Shown here in pieces: positions 1-11,325 of a stretch of 64,000 nt of DNA. The first letter of the stretch is position 1. The number at the start of each line of letters is the position of its first letter. The stretch comes from Toxonevra muliebris (Eukaryota; Arthropoda; Insecta; Diptera; Pallopteridae). Below the pieces are notes generated by a model, which did not search any database, was not told the origin of the DNA, and saw only the letters and a program-made list of their open reading frames with translations. Location of the stretch: positions 54,925,776-54,989,775 of the forward strand of contig OY829326.1 in the NCBI GenBank assembly GCA_963691655.1, read 5' to 3'. The position numbers and the translations under genes were made by a program.

Positions 1-1400
1 GACGTTATAGGAACAAGTTTGAATTTTTCTCGAAGAACTATGATATGCTTTCTTTGTTACGTGTTTTTTGAGGTTCAATTATGCAAACGTATCCTAAAGT
101 AAAGTATTGTATCGTATCGTAGCATAACGTAGAATAGCGTAACGTAAGATTCAAGTAAAAAACGACTTCTTGGTTTGAACTTCTTTGGATTAAGCTTTCT
201 TGGTTTAAGTTTTATTGGTTTAAGCTTTCTGGGTTTGATTATTCTTAATTTTAAATTTCTTTGTTTGAGGTTTCTTGGTGTGAGATTTCTTGGTTTGAGC
301 TTTCTTGGTTTAAGCTTTCTGGTTTTGTGATTTCTTGGTTTGTACTTTCTTGGCTTACTTAGTTTAAGCTTTGTTTTTTGATTTTTTTTGTTTTGAGCTT
401 TTTTTGCTTGACTTTTTTCGTGGTTTGTACTTTCTTAGTTTGAGTGTTCTGGGTTTAAGATTTTTTGGTGTGAGTTTTTTTAAATTAAATTTTATTGGTT
501 TAAGCTTTCTTGGTTCGACCTTTTGAACTTTTTGGTTTAAGCTTGCTTGGTTTGCGCTTTCTTGTTTTATGGTTACTTGATTTGTGTTTTATTTTGGTGT
601 AAGTTTCCTTGGTTCGAATTTTCTTAATTTGTACGTTTTTACCTTGAGCTTCTGGTTTCGGTTTCCTGGGTTTTTCGATTTCTTAGTTTGAGCTTTCTTG
701 TTTTGTGATTTCATGGTTTAGGCTTTCTTGGTTAGAGCTATTAAAAAACCGGATTTAAATTTTAGGTTCTATTTTACGTGGGTGCCTCTGAACACCCACT
801 GAAACCAATCTAAGCTTTCCTGGTTTAAGCACTGATAAACAAGAAATTATTCGAATTCCCTTGGTTGGAATTTTCTTTCTTTGACCTTCCTTGGTTAGTG
901 GTTTATTTCTTCTGCTTTCTGGATTATAGCTTTCCGGTTTTGACAATTCTTTGTTTGAGTTTTCTTGGTTTATGCTTTCGTGCTTGAGCTTTTTCGTGGC
1001 GAGAGTATCTTGGTTTTGATTTTTTGGTTTAAAACTTCTATGCTTGTGCTTTTTTGGTTTAATTTTTCTTGGTTTTAGCCAAAAAAAAGCGGTGCTTCGA
1101 AGCTCTAAAACCTGCATTTTTCCTCTTTTAGATTTGGGTTAGGAATAAGTTTGGATTCATTCTTTCCGGACAACTAACTAATACTTCTTTGTAAGGTTTA
1201 AACGTCTACTTTGAGGCTCACTTAGGCAAGCGTATCTTAACGTAACGTAACGTAGCTTTACGTAACGCAAAACTCAATTATGCAAACATTTCGTACTGTA
1301 GCGTAGCATAGCGTAGTTTAGCGTAACGTAGCATACCGTAACGTAAGATTCAATTATATAAACCTGCCGTAGTGCATAGTAACGTTACCAAACGTTAAGA
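1..1400. repeat. Higher-order tandem repeat: 15-bp minisatellite flanked by CGTAA-rich blocks
   Basis: From about 165 to 1116 the sequence is a degenerate head-to-tail array of a roughly 15-bp unit close to GCTTTCTTGGTTTAA. It is bordered at 90-150 and again at 1226-1350 by short CGTAA/CGTAG pentamer runs. The flanks match each other: AAGTTTG, then TTTGAGG(T/C)TCA, then GCAA(A/G)CGTATC occurs near 15-90 and again near 1148-1220, so the window holds one complete unit of a period of about 1.1 kb and the start of the next. The minus-strand open frame at 755-1117 is low-complexity translation of the array, not a gene. Confidence 0.8.
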
Positions 1401-3639
1401 ATCCAATTCATATTTGTATAATTGAACTCGTGTAAATATATTGAAAATACAGCTTTACGTTCCGTTACTATTTCGGTAGTCACCTACACGACCCGCGAAT
1501 TTTTTACATTAATACCTGACAATTGCCTAATTTACAATTCAATACGCTACAATAAGTTTATGTCATTAATTCTTAGGAAACTGCCCACAAGTTAGCTTCA
1601 ATCAATTTAAGTAAAAACATATTTTAAACCAAACCAAAAAATAGAGACTACTATACAAAAGAAAATAGTCAAAAAAAACGCCCTTGTCAAAAGAGTACAG
1701 TTTGTTAAACCTATTCGTAAAATGATTGGTCTTCGTTTGGCTTTCATCCCTTGCATTATCCTAAAAGCTGGTGACGTTTTTAAATTTTTTTCTTTTTTTT
1801 TTGGGATTCAGTTTTCAGATGTTCATCTATGCAAAAAATAGGAGTTTTTCGCCCAAAAAATTAAAGAAATTACGTTTTGAAAAACGTTGGTATGATGGAA
1901 CTTTATGACCATTCTTAAACTAAAGTGAAACTTGACAATAGACAACTTAGAAAATATTGAAGGCAGTTTTGTAGCCTTTATGGAAAAACATTCAAAAATT
2001 ACCAGAAGTATTTATTCGACAGCTGCTTTAACAGGATATTCTTACTCTCCCGAGTCACTGAATAATAATATGGCACTTGTCTACAATTAACTGCGAAAAT
2101 TTTTGTGTTCAACTTAAAACCAACTTCACATAAAAACAACATCCCATTAAAATTATGCTTCATAGTATAACCAGTATAAAATTGCCAAATATAGAAACAA
2201 CTCAAATATGAAAAATAATAATAATAATAATTATTAATTAATGCATAACTTCAATTAATAAAGTGTGAAATTAAAATTTTTAAAACTTTATTAATATTAT
2301 TAATTCATAAATACGAGTTCAATTTCAGACAATGCAAGTAATAAAAAAGTGTAAATACTCCACCATTCTAAGTTGTCAAAACCCCCCCAAAAAAAAATCA
2401 GAATCTTCAGCAGTCAATTTGATTTATTTTATAATAATATGAAACGTGTTTTGTATTTTTAAATACTCATTTTCCAAAAATTTAAATTCAAAAACCAACA
2501 CTAAGATCAAAAGTAGGTAGCAGCCATAGCCATGGTAAATGCGAATGTGCGAACGCCTAAATTTGGGCACTTGTTAAATTCCTTAAACGAAAAAGGATAC
2601 ACATTTATATCATTGTCAGCAAAAACAAAACACAGCAGCAACAAAAATTACTGGTACAATGTTGTGTTATCAGAATTTAACAAGCTGAACTAAATGCTGC
2701 ACGCTTGCGCATATTGAACATGAATTCAATTCGATTGTTTCTTGGTTGCTTTGTCAACACTTTTTGCTTACTGCCAGTATAGCATTCATTATTGTGTAGA
2801 TGTTGGTGTTGATGGCAACAGTTGCACCTTTGCGCTTTATTGATATATGAAATCATATCTGCAATCAAAGTATCGTTCGTTGTTGTTTTTATTTTGTTTT
2901 TTTAACGTTCTCTCAAAACATTTCATTTGCGTTATTTATGATGTTCGACGTTGTAATATTTTGCTTAGTTTTTTTTTTCTTTCTGATTTTTGTTTTGTTA
3001 AAGCGTAGAGAAATATAATGAAATATTAAGTAAATAACTTTTCAAATTGAACTTAACTGAACTTGAAATGAATTTAACTACATTAAGGTTTCTCATGAAA
3101 AAAAGTGGTTGCTGCCTCTCTAAAAATTAACCTCCGTTTGTTTTATCATTATTCCCAAAATATTTTGGTTCTAGCGATTACCGTTCAGGGCAAAAGACTG
3201 AAACAAAGTATTCTAAACGCATTGTAGCCTCAACTACAGTCCGAGAGACACAGCGCTGGGCCTCGACCTAAATGTTCCTCCTTTCACAATACAAGCCAAC
3301 TATCGTTCAAACTCAATTAAGCAAGGGATTTTACAGATTCTTTGAGTGGGTGTAAATTTCTCGTCGTTCTAAATTACATGCTTGGCATTGGTCAAATCAG
3401 GGTTATAGACAGTGGCGAACTTAGAATTTGGGTTTGTGGGGTGCTGATTTTGGCCAATAATTTTCAAACCTAAAATCAAATTTTTGTTATTATTGGTACG
3501 GTTGGGATAACCCGAAAGTCAGACACTGCGGCCTAGAAGATCTTTTGTATCAAGGCCCCAAATTAAGAATAAGAACGATCTGTTATCTTGATGCAGACTA
3601 AAATTTCTTTTGTTGAATTTCGTTACCGGGTAGAAATGT
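1401..3639. other. AT-rich non-coding DNA, no feature recognised
   Basis: No credible exon, RNA gene or transposon end was seen. The stretch contains homopolymer runs and an ATA/AAT-rich tract near 2212-2300. The short open frames here are of random length and composition. Confidence 0.5.
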
Positions 3640-3945
3640 GGTCGCCGTAGCCTAGTGGTTAGTGTGTTAGTCTGCTACACAGAGGTGCCCGGATCCAAAT
3701 TTCGGCACACTCAAAAAATCTAAAACACAAAATAAAAATTTTTCTACACGTCACCATCTCTCGGATAGCCATGGCAAACCTTCAAAAGATAAAAAAAAAT
3801 TGCCAATGAAAAACTTTTCACTTCGCCGTTCGGATTCGACATAAAGTTGTAAGTCAATTCCATTCGTGTATAAATATAACTTACACAACATGAATTGTTG
3901 CGAAAAGCTCGATCTAGACCCTCTATGGTCTCTTGTGCCATAATT
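3640..3945 (+). mobile_element. tRNA-derived SINE
   Basis: The head reads like a tRNA gene with pol III internal promoters: an A-box-like TAGCCTAGTGGTTAGTG near 3648 and a degenerate B box, GGATCCAAATTTC, at 3691-3703. The body continues with a block containing CGCCGTTCGGATTCGAC (about 3823), a motif I associate with tRNA-derived SINEs of higher flies. The B box has lost the canonical GGTTCGA core, so this copy is probably inactive. It abuts a retrotransposon relic on its right. The 3' boundary is approximate. Confidence 0.7.
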
Positions 3946-4695
3946 TATTTTATATCTGATCACATAATTGCCGGATAGAAAGCCTATTAGCAATCTAAAC
4001 TCCGCTTTGTTTTAAGCCAAAAATCGGTATATAGAGCCGATTAACCCCGCTCAGCAAGTTCTACATCAGCTACATTACCTGCAATGGCACAATAGTCGGG
4101 TACTCAACAAAGCGTAACTTTGTCATATGTAGAAAACTGTTGAAGTCTGTTAAAACACTCCTTTACCAAATTTAAAGAGAAGCTCCATGATTAAAGAAGA
4201 TCACAATCTTTGCACCTTTCGGGAATAGGCCAAAGGTCCAGTGGAATTGAGTTCGAGTGTTAGGTCTAACAACACCAGCACAAAAATTCCAATACGTTTT
4301 TAAACTGTCAGTACATCAATTGAGAGTGAAGGGACCGAAGTTAGGAAATTGAGCTTTTCAATTGGACCTGGACGGAAGGCCAATATTAAGTTTGAGACCG
4401 AAGCGTAGATCCCTAGTTATAAAATCAGACACAGAACAGATTAGAGTATTAGGAATTTTACTAAGAACTCTCAAATGGTACTTCCTAGTAATTTGGATAT
4501 AACTTGCAGCCTCAAAGCTGTAATTTCGGCTGTCTTCTTGATGAAGATATGCAGAGATGAAAGTCCGACCATCATCTCATTCGCAGGGGTGGAACAGGTT
4601 CGCATAACCAATGTGATTAAGAAACAGGCAAGTCTTTGGAGCTTGTTAAGTTTTTCTGATAGCCGATCCTTGCATAACCTTGGGCCACCACCCTA
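3946..4695 (-). mobile_element. Non-LTR retrotransposon relic: RT connection region and RNase H
   Basis: Read on the minus strand from about 4695, one frame gives WWPRLCKDRLSEKLNKLQRL, then ACFLIT and HIFIKKTAEITALRLQ. This is the post-RT connection region of RNase H-bearing non-LTR elements. Downstream, worn RNase H motifs follow: a CTDS-like remnant of the usual YTDGS near 4310 and WVPDYCAIAGN (usually WVPGHxGIxGN) near 4050-4110. Stop codons and frame shifts interrupt it throughout, so it is a dead fragment lacking the RT palm and endonuclease. The 3' part runs into the adjacent SINE. Confidence 0.65.
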
Positions 4696-4714
4696 GTGGG
4701 CAATATGGTATGAT

Positions 4715-4980
4715 AACCAAATTCAGACGAAAAATTAGACAACAATTCAGATCAAAACGATATTAAAAGCTAAATCAAAACTAAAACTATTAATTAGACG
4801 GAAATTGAGACCAAAACATTAACCGAATTCAGATCTAAAGTAAGGCCAAATTTCAGAATAATATTCAAAACAAAACTCTGGCCACAATTCCGATCAAAAA
4901 TCAGACCAAAATTTCGAAAAAAAGTTTATATGAAAATCGTGACTAAAATCGAACCTAACCGTAATATACTAACCCAGAAA
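4715..4980. repeat. Degenerate short tandem repeat
   Basis: Variants of AATTCAGATCAAAA recur roughly every 12-20 bases. The array is too worn to fix a unit. Nothing else is visible from here to 6067. Confidence 0.5.
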
Positions 4981-6067
4981 TTTCAGATTTATTTAATATT
5001 GTCCAATTGTTTATAATAAACACTTACGCTGCATAAAGATTTTAAATGTTATAAGTATCCTTTAGCTTTTTGCCCTCTCTGTATTCATCAATTATTCTAA
5101 GTCATAAAAATATTGATGATAATGCAATGAATTAGTAATATTTAATTCTTCCGAGCAAATTGAGTGTGAATACGTTTACTCACTTCGTCACCCTCACAAA
5201 TAGGAACTGAAAAATAACTGTTAATCCGCAATACAACAAGGAATTCATAACAAAATTACAACCGCAAAAGACCCTACTTTGTCACTTCCATCCTGGCATG
5301 CCTAGACTGACTGCATTATTCACGGCATACTGAATAAGTAGTAGCGGAATATGTGCTTAAACTCCGCATCCTCCACAGCAAATAATGCAGAAGTTAAAAG
5401 AACTTTAAACTTCTCAGTTTTCGGCTTTTGACAAACCAGACTGAGTACTTTTCACAAACCCTTCCTAGATAACTTAAACGAAATTTCCAGTATCAATATT
5501 GGAAAGTTAATTTAATTCCTTAGTATGATGGGCTGGTTCCAGGCAAATCATACCCGTTGATACATTGTAAATGTAATACCAAAATAGGATTAATTTAAAC
5601 TCACAGTATAGAGAGTAGCCATGGTATTTACCTATCTACCGCTATGAAAAAGTCCTTGTAATAAATCGAATTGGAAGTTACAGGAAGAAGAGAGAAAATC
5701 ATTTTTCAATTCTCATGCTATTACCTTCCAAATCGTTATTTTTACTTCTGAATTAATAACTTAATGTGTCCTGTCAACCAATATGAGTATTAAAGGGATT
5801 CAAAAGGCTTATAAATAAAGTGAGTTTTCTGAAAAAATGTGTTTTTGTTTATAATATAATTCTGCCTTAGCCCTTGAGAAAAAGAACTGCAACAGAAAAT
5901 AAAATTTTGCTCAGCAAAATTAAAATCAATTATTTTTATTTAATGGGATGTGCACTATGACCTGAAGCCTTATTGTGCCCTGTTAATAACACAGAGCAAC
6001 GGTAAATTTCAAATGTCGATAACTGGAGGTTGCTGAATCCAACCCTATACTCAGATTTTCCTTATCA

Positions 6068-6976
6068 CACGCAAAGAAAAAAAACGTTTATCACCCGTTT
6101 GTGGAGAATATATTACTTTTACGCTGAACAAAAACGTTTCTAAGGAACGTTGCCGTGTTTGCAGAAACCAAAACCGTTTTCTGCAAAAGATTAACAATTT
6201 TATGATGAACGAATCGTTCACGATAAAATTAAGGCAATTTTCTTTTCTGGCAAATGAAAAAAAAGTTTCTGCTAAACGAAAGTCCACAACTCTCTTCTCT
6301 TTTTATTTTCGTTTTCCTCTCATCTCGCTCTCGTCGCAAAAAAAAGCAACAGCGACGCTTCCATTCAAACTCCAGACAACAACAAATCAACACAACATAA
6401 CGGGAAGTATCATTTGTCAACGCATTATTGAAGAATTTTGATTGTGCATTGAAATTATTTCATCACATTTTTTTTTGTCTATAAAAAAGTGCGTGGTGTT
6501 TATAAAAAACAAATAAAAGTGTGTGATTTATAAGTAATAAATAATAAAAAAATTGTAATAATATAATTTTATGTAAATTTCTTACACTTTTTCTAGTTTT
6601 TAATCAGAAAATTTTATTTAAACAAAAACCACAATAAAATGCCAATGTACATATGAAAATTTTTTTTGCTTTCTTTTTTATATTTTTCAGGGAAATATTG
6701 CATTTTATTGCAAAAGTTTTTAGTTCATAGTAAAAGAATTGAACCGTTTATGATGAATAAATGTTCGTTCATGGCAACCGAATAGAAATGTTTGTGGAAA
6801 ACGTTTTTCGGTTATTGTGAAAGAATTAAACCGTTTATGATGAATAATCTTCGTTCATGGCAACCGAATACAGTCGTTTATGATAAATAAATGTTCGTTC
6901 ATTATGAAAAAATTCCATGAACGAAGTTCGTTTAGTGAAAATTTCGTTTCTGAGAAACGAATTTTTTCTTTGCGTG
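6068..6976. mobile_element. Non-autonomous DNA transposon with CACGCAAAGAAAAAA ends
   Basis: The left end reads CACGCAAAGAAAAAAA and the right end is its inverse, TTTTTTCTTTGCGTG. Both are flanked by CA, consistent with a 2-bp target duplication (6066-6067 and 6977-6978). Inside, a unit of about 87 bp containing ACCGTTTATGATGAATAA and TTCGTTCATGGCAACCGAA is tandemly repeated from 6734 to about 6905. No transposase is present. The superfamily is not clear. Confidence 0.65.
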
Positions 6977-6981
6977 CACTT

Positions 6982-7152
6982 CTAGTATCCCCGGTATGCG
7001 AGCTGAAACCCATAATTCTGGTATGCGCGGGACAAATATAAAATTTTACCTTGAACATGTTTCATAGCTAAGATAAAGTTGTTTATCATGGAAAGAAGAA
7101 AAAAAATTACTTAGACTGCAACACTCTACCAACACCCCTTACCCACCCTCTT
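6982..7152 (+). repeat. Dispersed repeat family, copy 1
   Basis: This segment has an inverted relative at 8739-8915 and a third, more diverged one at 13139-13245. Shared landmarks are GAAACCCATA, TTTCATAGCTAAGA, AAGTTGTTTATCATGGAA and the run ending in ACCCACCCT. Copies 1 and 2 face each other about 1.6 kb apart and could be the ends of one element, but a further shared motif, AAGTTGGACCTA (7191 and 8587), is in direct orientation, which argues against a simple inverted-repeat element. Confidence 0.55.
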
Positions 7153-8220
7153 AATTTAATATCTGGGGAAAAGTTGGACCTAGGTGGTTTTAACCTTCAA
7201 TGACTTGCATTTTTTTTGATGGAGGTTCTTTTTCGAAGAATATATGTTTTTTTTCCAACAATAAATCCAGTATAAAGGGAACATAAAAAATTTTTGATGT
7301 GTAAACATTTTAGCTCACGGTATGGGCAAAATTTCAAATGTGTAAAATGTAGGAATAACTGTATCGTAAGATGTAAGATAACTGTAACGTCCAGTTCCCC
7401 TCTCGCTCACACTACTGCGCGGCAAATACGAGCGGAGTTTGTTTGTTTATGTTTCGTTTCTATAAATTTACTCACACATATATGCACATACGAAAATAAA
7501 ATGTGTGTGTACATTTATTCGTGGCAGAATTATTTGTTGGTGTTAAACGTGTGGAAATCGACTATACCATACAAGCAGAGAAGTCGCAGTAGCAAACACT
7601 GGCGTTTGATAGGTTTTGCATTCGGTTAGTTAGATTGGATTAAAATTAAATATTTTTAAATATAAAAACAATACAAAATGATAAGTAATAAAGAATCTAG
7701 GTTTCAATAAATGTATAAACAAAATGTAGTGATAATGATAGCAAACCACAGCATTATACAAATTTTGCTTTGTATATTAACCTTAGAAAGGCAACAGTTT
7801 TTTTTATCTATGTAAATAGCAAAAATGTTAAACAGAAAAAATCAAACTTATTTATTATAAAATCACTTATTTACTTCAAAGAAAATACATTGTTTCTTAT
7901 TTTTATTAAATGCAGTTAAGGCAAATCTCTTTGCTGTGCTTTTAAAAAGTAGTGGGGTGAGTGGTCAGCCCTGTTGCTTTTCTAAGCACTTATCATCGCC
8001 TGAGAATTGATTTGGCGTATGTGCGTACAAATTCATATACCTATACGCCAAATCTATTCTAAGGCGACGTTAAGTAAAATTTTTACGTCTAATAAAATTT
8101 CAAATCGACAAGAAGAAAAACTTAAAGCGCAAAAAAAATATGCAATTGCAATTGTATATATACGAGCATATCGTGCTTGATGCATTCAGTAAAAGAAAAA
8201 TGATTCAAATTCAACATATC

Positions 8221-8349
8221 AGCCCTATTCACGATTTGGTGCAAATGCAAAATATTTCTGTTATCACAACAACAAATATATACGATATGGAACAAAAATT
8301 TGCATTTGCATTGATGCAAGGCCATTTGCAATTTATAGTGAATTGGGCT
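8221..8349. mobile_element. Possible short MITE with AGCCC ends
   Basis: AGCCCTATTCAC at the left is roughly inverted at the right (GTGAATTGGGCT), and both ends lead into GCAAATGCA-type sequence. No target duplication could be identified. Confidence 0.35.
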
Positions 8350-8738
8350 ATTACAAATATATAAAAGATAATGATATCTAATAAATTTTTTAAGTTTATA
8401 AAAGAATTCTTTTAATTTGAATTATTTACCTAAGCATATAGATTATACATCAAATCCCTATAAATGGCTATACATATGTGAGCTTATGTATATGGCATTC
8501 AGTTGGTTTAACTGTTTACACATCAAATATCTTGCGTGCCTTGCACGCATCCATTTTTTTTTATTTCAAGGGTTGCTTTCTAAAAAAAAGTTGGACCTAC
8601 GTAATTTTAACCTTAGGTGAGTGATCCCTACTATTTTTCGATGAGGAACGTTTTTCACCAAAACTTAATGATAGGTTTCGCGTTTGTGTACACGGTACAG
8701 TCATAAATCGAATAGAGGCTTCATATAACACCCAAAAG

Positions 8739-8915
8739 GGTGGGTAAGTGGGGTTGATAGAGTATTGTGATCTAAGTCATTTTTTCCTTCCTTCCATGAT
8801 AAACAACTTTCTCTTAGCTATGAAACAAGGTAAAATAAAAAAAAAATTAATATTCTTCCCGCGCATTTCAAAACTATGGGTTTCGGCCCCTTACCGGGGA
8901 TTTCAGACGTGATAG
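8739..8915 (-). repeat. Dispersed repeat family, copy 2 (inverted)
   Basis: Reverse complement of the family at 6982-7152, sharing GAAACCCATA and the TTTCATAGCTAAGA and TTGTTTATCATGGAA blocks. Confidence 0.55.
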
Positions 8916-10138
8916 AAAAAATCTGAGTACAAGGTCAGATTCAGCGACCCTGAATTACCCTTTCGACATTTGATTTTATAAAGCGTCAAATCACTTAGTA
9001 ATTAATCGAATAAAAATATAAGTCTTCACAAAAAACCAAACTTATTTTGCAATTATCACCATCATCATCAATTAATTGATTTTGTAATAAATATATATTT
9101 TTATATTTTATGTATGTATAAAGATTGCTAACAGAAACTTAATACACTGTTTGAAATTAGTATGCCATCAATTCACTCACCCTCACTGTGAAATTAATTT
9201 TCCAATCAAGTCAACAGCGTATCATTTTGTTGATTAATACGCATCTTTTAAACAACAACATTTACGAGTCGCCAATGTTATTGATATATACACAAATACA
9301 AAGTAATAAAAACTTATAAATTACTACAATAAAAAAAATAAATAATAATTTTTGCATAGCACGTAATTGAAATTAAATCATTTTAGTGGAGTGCGCAAAC
9401 GTAAATGTTAAACGTAAAAATGTTAATTTTAAACGCAATTTACTTGTGATTACACACGATTACTCTATCATATTGTATGTATGTATGTGTATGTGGTATG
9501 TATGTGAGATGGCATTTGATTTTTTTTTTATGACATCGATACCAAATAAGCACACAAAAGTAACTTGTAATGTTCGCCTAACTATAAAAATTTACTAGAA
9601 GGAAAAACAATTAAAAATTTTGCACGCAATTTGTGTTAAAAATGGTGCAATTTATTGCTTGAATTTTACATTAAACAAAAATGCGTGATTAAAAATTATG
9701 CATAAATATTTACTGCATATTTGGAGAAAAGTTTAAAATGTAATAAAAAAAACAAGAAATTTAAATGATGTATTTAATTTTTATTATTTCTGTTTTTATT
9801 AAAAGTGGAAATGTAAAAATTCAATTCAACCCATATCATACCGGTTCCGTTGGAATGGAATTTAGGCGGTATAGAAGTAAATAGTTTCAATAAAATTAAG
9901 AGTTTTTGGTTACAAATTGATGCATTCCTATATTTGTCATGACATATGACTTAGTTGTGCCGATTGCATATGCTGATTGAACAGAGTCCAGTTTTATATA
10001 TCGGAAACCTTCCAGCATATCGTTAAACATATAAATATAATCGTAGTTTTGACGACTTGACCGATTGTAGCCATATTTCCAGAATATGTTTGCTTTGATG
10101 AGAGGATGAAACATAGCTATTCAGAAAGGCTTTTTGAA
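8916..10138. other. AT-rich non-coding DNA
   Basis: No supported gene. There is a short TATG/TGTA microsatellite near 9475-9510. Confidence 0.5.
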
Positions 10139-10365
10139 AAGTGGGCGTGGCATCTCCAATACGATCTTGATACTTATTTGGGTATATCTCAAGAATCATT
10201 TATAGCACAGTACTGAAATTTGGTACAAGAACGTGAATTAACAATGCCATGCTACAGCAAAAATATAGATAGGATTGACAAAAGAGGTGTGGTACCTTCC
10301 ATATAACCTGAATTTTTATTAAGAGATATCTTAGGAGTCGTTTATGGCACGGCACTAAGATTTAG
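10139..10365. repeat. Tandem repeat of about 143 bp (GTGGGCGTGGC family), two units
   Basis: Two adjacent units start at about 10141 (GTGGGCGTGGCATCTCC) and 10284 (GAGGTGTGGTACCTTCC). Each is followed by a block near ATCTCAAGAATCATTTATAG, then CACAGTACTGAAATTTGG or a worn version. Related units recur at 11431, about 31880, 34735 and 36590. Confidence 0.65.
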
Positions 10366-10409
10366 TTAGTATTTTTTGTCAATACCGGATTTCAAAAATG
10401 CTTTTAGTT

Positions 10410-10870
10410 TGTTGAATTATTTCCACTACTACTATTTTCTAACACTTTTGAACTTCTTATTCTACAATTTATTATTTTCTGCTACTTTTTCTACTAATAT
10501 TTTCCACAACTATTTTACTGCTTTTTTCTACTAATTTATTACTATATTTTTTCCACAATTTCTTTCTATTTTCTAGTACTTTTCCTACTATTTTTTACTG
10601 CTATTTTCTACTACTTTTTCTACTACTTTTTTACAGTTTTTACTACTATTATTTCCAATACTATTTTCTACTCCTTTTGTAATATTTTTATACTACTACG
10701 TTTTACTATTTTTCGATTACTTTTTCTGCTATTTTTTTGCTTCCATTTCTACCACTTTTTTACAACAATTTCTAATACTATTTTCTATTCTTTTTATTAC
10801 TAACTTTTCCACTACTTTTTTCATTCCTTTTTCTACTACTTTTTTCATTCCTTTTCCTACTACTTTGTGC
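10410..10870. repeat. Low-complexity CTACTTTTT-type tract
   Basis: About 460 bp of imperfect repeats of CTACTATTTT and CTACTTTTTT. The minus-strand frame at 10729-10920 is a translation of this tract. Confidence 0.75.
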
Positions 10871-11325
10871 AATATCTCATATCTAGCTATGTTAAAATCC
10901 GATTGATGGCGCTGAAACAAATTCTATATTTATAATAAATAGCAAATTGGTCCAATTTTTTAAATAATTTTTTCAAGAATAGTTTTTGATATGAAAATAG
11001 AGCCTTCTGAAATATCGCAATATGGTTTCTATAATTAAACTGAAATCTAATAAAATGCTTCAGCAAAAAAAAAAAACACTTAAAATTTATTCCTTTTTAC
11101 TACAGATATACTGGAATTTCTATCTAACTGCTGAATGACACCGTTAGCATCAACTGCGTTAATAATTTTGCTCAAACGGTATCATCAGCCGATATGGCTT
11201 TGTTTTTGTCGAAGGTCACTATGTTCTTTGCTATCAGACTTGAGTTGTTTTCGTACACATCGTTGAGTTCACATCGGTGATAATACAATAAAAATGCTTC
11301 ATTTTCTGGTCGTCCAGACGCAATG

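Noticed and set aside
755..1117. 120-residue open frame on the minus strand as a gene
   Set aside because: It is the translation of the 15-bp minisatellite, rich in Lys, Pro and Asn with repeat periodicity.
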